A DNA stretch of 6,644 nt from Deltaproteobacteria bacterium (GTDB lineage: Bacteria > Desulfobacterota > Desulfobacteria > Desulfobacterales > Desulfobacteraceae): assembly GCA_019314105.1 (NCBI GenBank), contig JAFCZY010000107.1:1-6644 (forward strand), written 5' to 3'. Below are positions 5,886-6,644 of the stretch, piece after piece. How positions within the stretch are numbered: the first letter of the stretch is position 1; every line of letters starts with the position of its first letter. The position numbers and the translations under genes were made by a program. The notes beneath the pieces were generated by a model that searched no databases, was not told where the DNA came from, and saw only the letters and a program-made list of their open reading frames with translations.

Positions 5886-6038
5886 TCAATAAGCAGTCAA
5901 ATTATCTATAATCAACAGGTGGTTTCTCAAGGATGTAATACCGGCATGTTCGTTAAGATTATCAACTGCCGGCAAAAATTGTTTAAAAATTTGATCATTA
6001 TAGAGCAAGTCTCCAGAGTTGAACTGGATATTTACCAT
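5886..6038 (-). CDS. Doubtful small ORF of 50 residues upstream of lnt
   Basis: ATG at 6038 opens a frame ending in TGA (5888-5886), 48 nt before lnt. The product (MVNIQFNSGDLLYNDQIF at its start, then a mixed charged and hydrophobic stretch ending in LLIIDNLTAY) has plausible protein composition, but I recognise no family. No clear Shine-Dalgarno sequence precedes it, and the candidate lnt promoter lies inside it, which argues against. It may instead be the tail of a decayed gene, since the same frame is open upstream except for two stops. Confidence 0.2.
   Translation of the reverse strand: MVNIQFNSGDLLYNDQIFKQFLPAVDNLNEHAGITSLRNHLLIIDNLTAY
5901..5930 (-). promoter_or_regulatory. Candidate sigma-70-type promoter for the lnt cluster
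   Basis: On the minus strand TTGAGA (5930-5925) and GATAAT (5906-5901) are separated by 18 bases, each one mismatch from consensus. Transcription would start near 5894, giving a leader of about 57 nt before lnt. A direct repeat of TTGACT (5900-5895 and 5889-5884, 11 bases apart) lies just downstream of the -10 and could be an operator or chance. Confidence 0.4.
5941..5972. repeat. Small inverted repeat upstream of lnt
   Basis: CCGGCA (5941-5946) pairs with TGCCGG (5967-5972) around a 20-base loop. It is GC-rich in an AT-rich surround, just upstream of the candidate lnt promoter. No T-run adjoins it, so it is not a clear terminator; it could be an operator half-site pair or chance. Confidence 0.35.
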
Positions 6039-6123
6039 GAAAATTTACCACAACCCGTTCCAGGCTGATCCCCTTGCGTCCGCTGGATGGACATTGCCAC
6101 AAGCTATAGGATTACCTTCGCTG

Positions 6124-6167
6124 ACCGCCATGAACTCGCTCATTCTTTGCTCAAACACCATGGCGGT
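6124..6167. repeat. 9-bp inverted repeat with 26-base loop
   Basis: ACCGCCATG (6124-6132) is the exact reverse complement of CATGGCGGT (6159-6167). No T-run follows on either strand. On the minus strand it starts right after the TAA of the 35-residue frame. Confidence 0.5.
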
Positions 6168-6275
6168 TTAATCGCTATAGTAATCAAGAGTTTGTAAGCA
6201 AAGATCCATATGCTCCCGCAAGGCAATCAACCTTCCACTGGCAGAGATAGCAAGTTTGTAAGCACTCTTTGCCAT
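6168..6275 (-). CDS. Doubtful small ORF of 35 residues
   Basis: The frame runs from ATG 6275 to TAA and begins MAKSAYKLAISASGRLIALR. It overlaps both copies of the 12-bp direct repeat, read in different frames, and one copy of the 23-bp repeat. The other copy of the 23-bp repeat, read the same way, would give SSGGLLALQ followed by a stop, similar to ASGRLIALR here. That could reflect repeated remnants of one coding sequence or just the DNA repeat. No good ribosome site is seen. Confidence 0.12.
   Translation of the reverse strand: MAKSAYKLAISASGRLIALREHMDLCLQTLDYYSD
6189..6264. repeat. 12-bp direct repeat flanking a 52-base spacer
   Basis: AGTTTGTAAGCA occurs exactly at 6189-6200 and 6253-6264. 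The unit between contains the first copy of the 23-bp repeat (6219-6241). The spacing of 64 bases fits two ends of a small unit or two binding sites. Confidence 0.45.
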
Positions 6276-6516
6276 TTCGCACAATCTTTAAAACCCCTGG
6301 AAGAATTCTAACCAATACCCGTTTCCGGTCTGTTTACCTTACACTCGATAGTGCCTGAACGATTTTTTAAAGTTTAAAAAGGCCTTTCATTTAACGGCGG
6401 AAACTGCGGGCAAATATGTCCTCAAACAGTCCGCCATTTTAACATACCAGGCCTTTTAAACTTTTACAAAAATCACAAACAATCCGCTCATTGCAAGGCA
6501 AGCAGACCTCCACTGG
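6219..6516. repeat. Diverged 23-bp direct repeat (copies 6219-6241 and 6494-6516)
   Basis: CAAGGCAATCAACCTTCCAC (start of copy 1) and CAAGGCAAGCAGACCTCCAC (start of copy 2) match at 19 of 23 positions over the full length, in the same orientation, 275 bases apart. GCTC also precedes both at nearly the same distance. The copies flank the large palindrome at 6369-6464. Confidence 0.4.
6369..6464. repeat. Large imperfect palindrome of 96 bases
   Basis: The outer arms AAAGTTTAAAAAGGCCT (6369-6385) and AGGCCTTTTAAACTTT (6449-6464) pair with one bulged A. Inside, GGCGG plus ACTG (6396-6405 region) pair with CAGTCCGCC (6427-6435), leaving a loop of about 21 bases. As RNA or cruciform this would be a long two-part hairpin. 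It could be a small palindromic repeat (MITE- or REP-like), the end of a lost element, or a structured RNA. Confidence 0.55.
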
Positions 6517-6644
6517 ACATCCATGCCCGGCTACGAGGTAAAATCGCTGCTCCCAGCATCGTGCCTCCCACAGCAATTTAAACCCGCCAAAGCATCACCC
6601 CTCACCTCTGCCGAAGCATTTCTGTAGTATGTGCCATATATATT

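Larger units (their letters stand above)
5838..6644. other. Long region without a confident gene, rich in palindromes and short repeats
   Basis: About 800 bases upstream of lnt. No frame encodes a recognisable protein. It contains a candidate promoter (5901-5930), hairpins at 5941-5972 and 6124-6167, a large imperfect palindrome (6369-6464), a 12-bp direct repeat (6189-6200 and 6253-6264) and a diverged 23-bp direct repeat (6219-6241 and 6494-6516). One minus-strand frame from 6275 to 5886 has only two internal stops. In the last 180 bases I see only the second copy of the 23-bp repeat and a short plus-strand frame that I do not support. It could be a decayed mobile element, a dispersed repeat or a structured RNA locus. 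Confidence 0.5.

Noticed and set aside
6520..6629. Short plus-strand frame beginning MPGYEVKSLLPAS
   Set aside because: About 35 codons, no ribosome site, no recognised family, in a repeat-rich region.

Overview
The window looks like chromosomal DNA of a Gram-negative bacterium. It carries an apolipoprotein N-acyltransferase (Lnt), which implies an outer membrane and mature triacylated lipoproteins. The DNA is AT-rich with many A/T homopolymers. The gene neighbourhood and protein style suggest Desulfobacterota (Desulfobacteraceae-like), but that is inference and the window contains no marker that proves it.

Layout: (1) 1 to about 1292 is an IS110-family insertion sequence on the minus strand. 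It has an intact DEDD/serine transposase and a short imperfect inverted repeat, GTCA(A)CCCCCAATTG, on both sides. (2) About 1293-1595 has no convincing gene but is rich in hairpins. It lies between the transposase start and murI and could be IS end / guide-RNA sequence or a host repeat that the IS targeted. (3) 1596-2399 is murI (glutamate racemase) on the plus strand, starting at TTG. (4) 5837 down to 2412 is a tightly packed minus-strand cluster: lnt, prfB (peptide chain release factor 2), an HD-domain phosphohydrolase-like gene and a 77-residue unknown protein. Spacings are 12 nt between lnt and prfB, 4 nt between prfB and the HD gene, and a 44-nt overlap between the HD gene and the last gene. 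The cluster converges on murI with 12 nt between the stop codons. (5) 5838-6644 is about 800 bases without a confident gene. It holds a candidate lnt promoter, several imperfect palindromes, short direct repeats and a minus-strand reading frame that is open apart from two stops.

The genes are mostly housekeeping: cell-wall D-glutamate supply, lipoprotein maturation and translation termination. The best supported regulatory feature is the programmed +1 frameshift in prfB. The start of the main open frame is not the real start. Translation begins at 4244, reaches an in-frame UGA at codon 24, and shifts +1 at CTT-TGA behind an internal AAGGAG, giving a 362-residue RF2. The lnt stop codon is also UGA and lies inside the prfB Shine-Dalgarno sequence, so two RF2-read stop codons sit at the start of prfB.

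No clearly new system is proven here. The parts most worth a second look are the structured DNA next to the IS110 transposase, the repeat- and palindrome-rich region upstream of lnt, and the unexplained HD-protein / 77-residue pair behind prfB.
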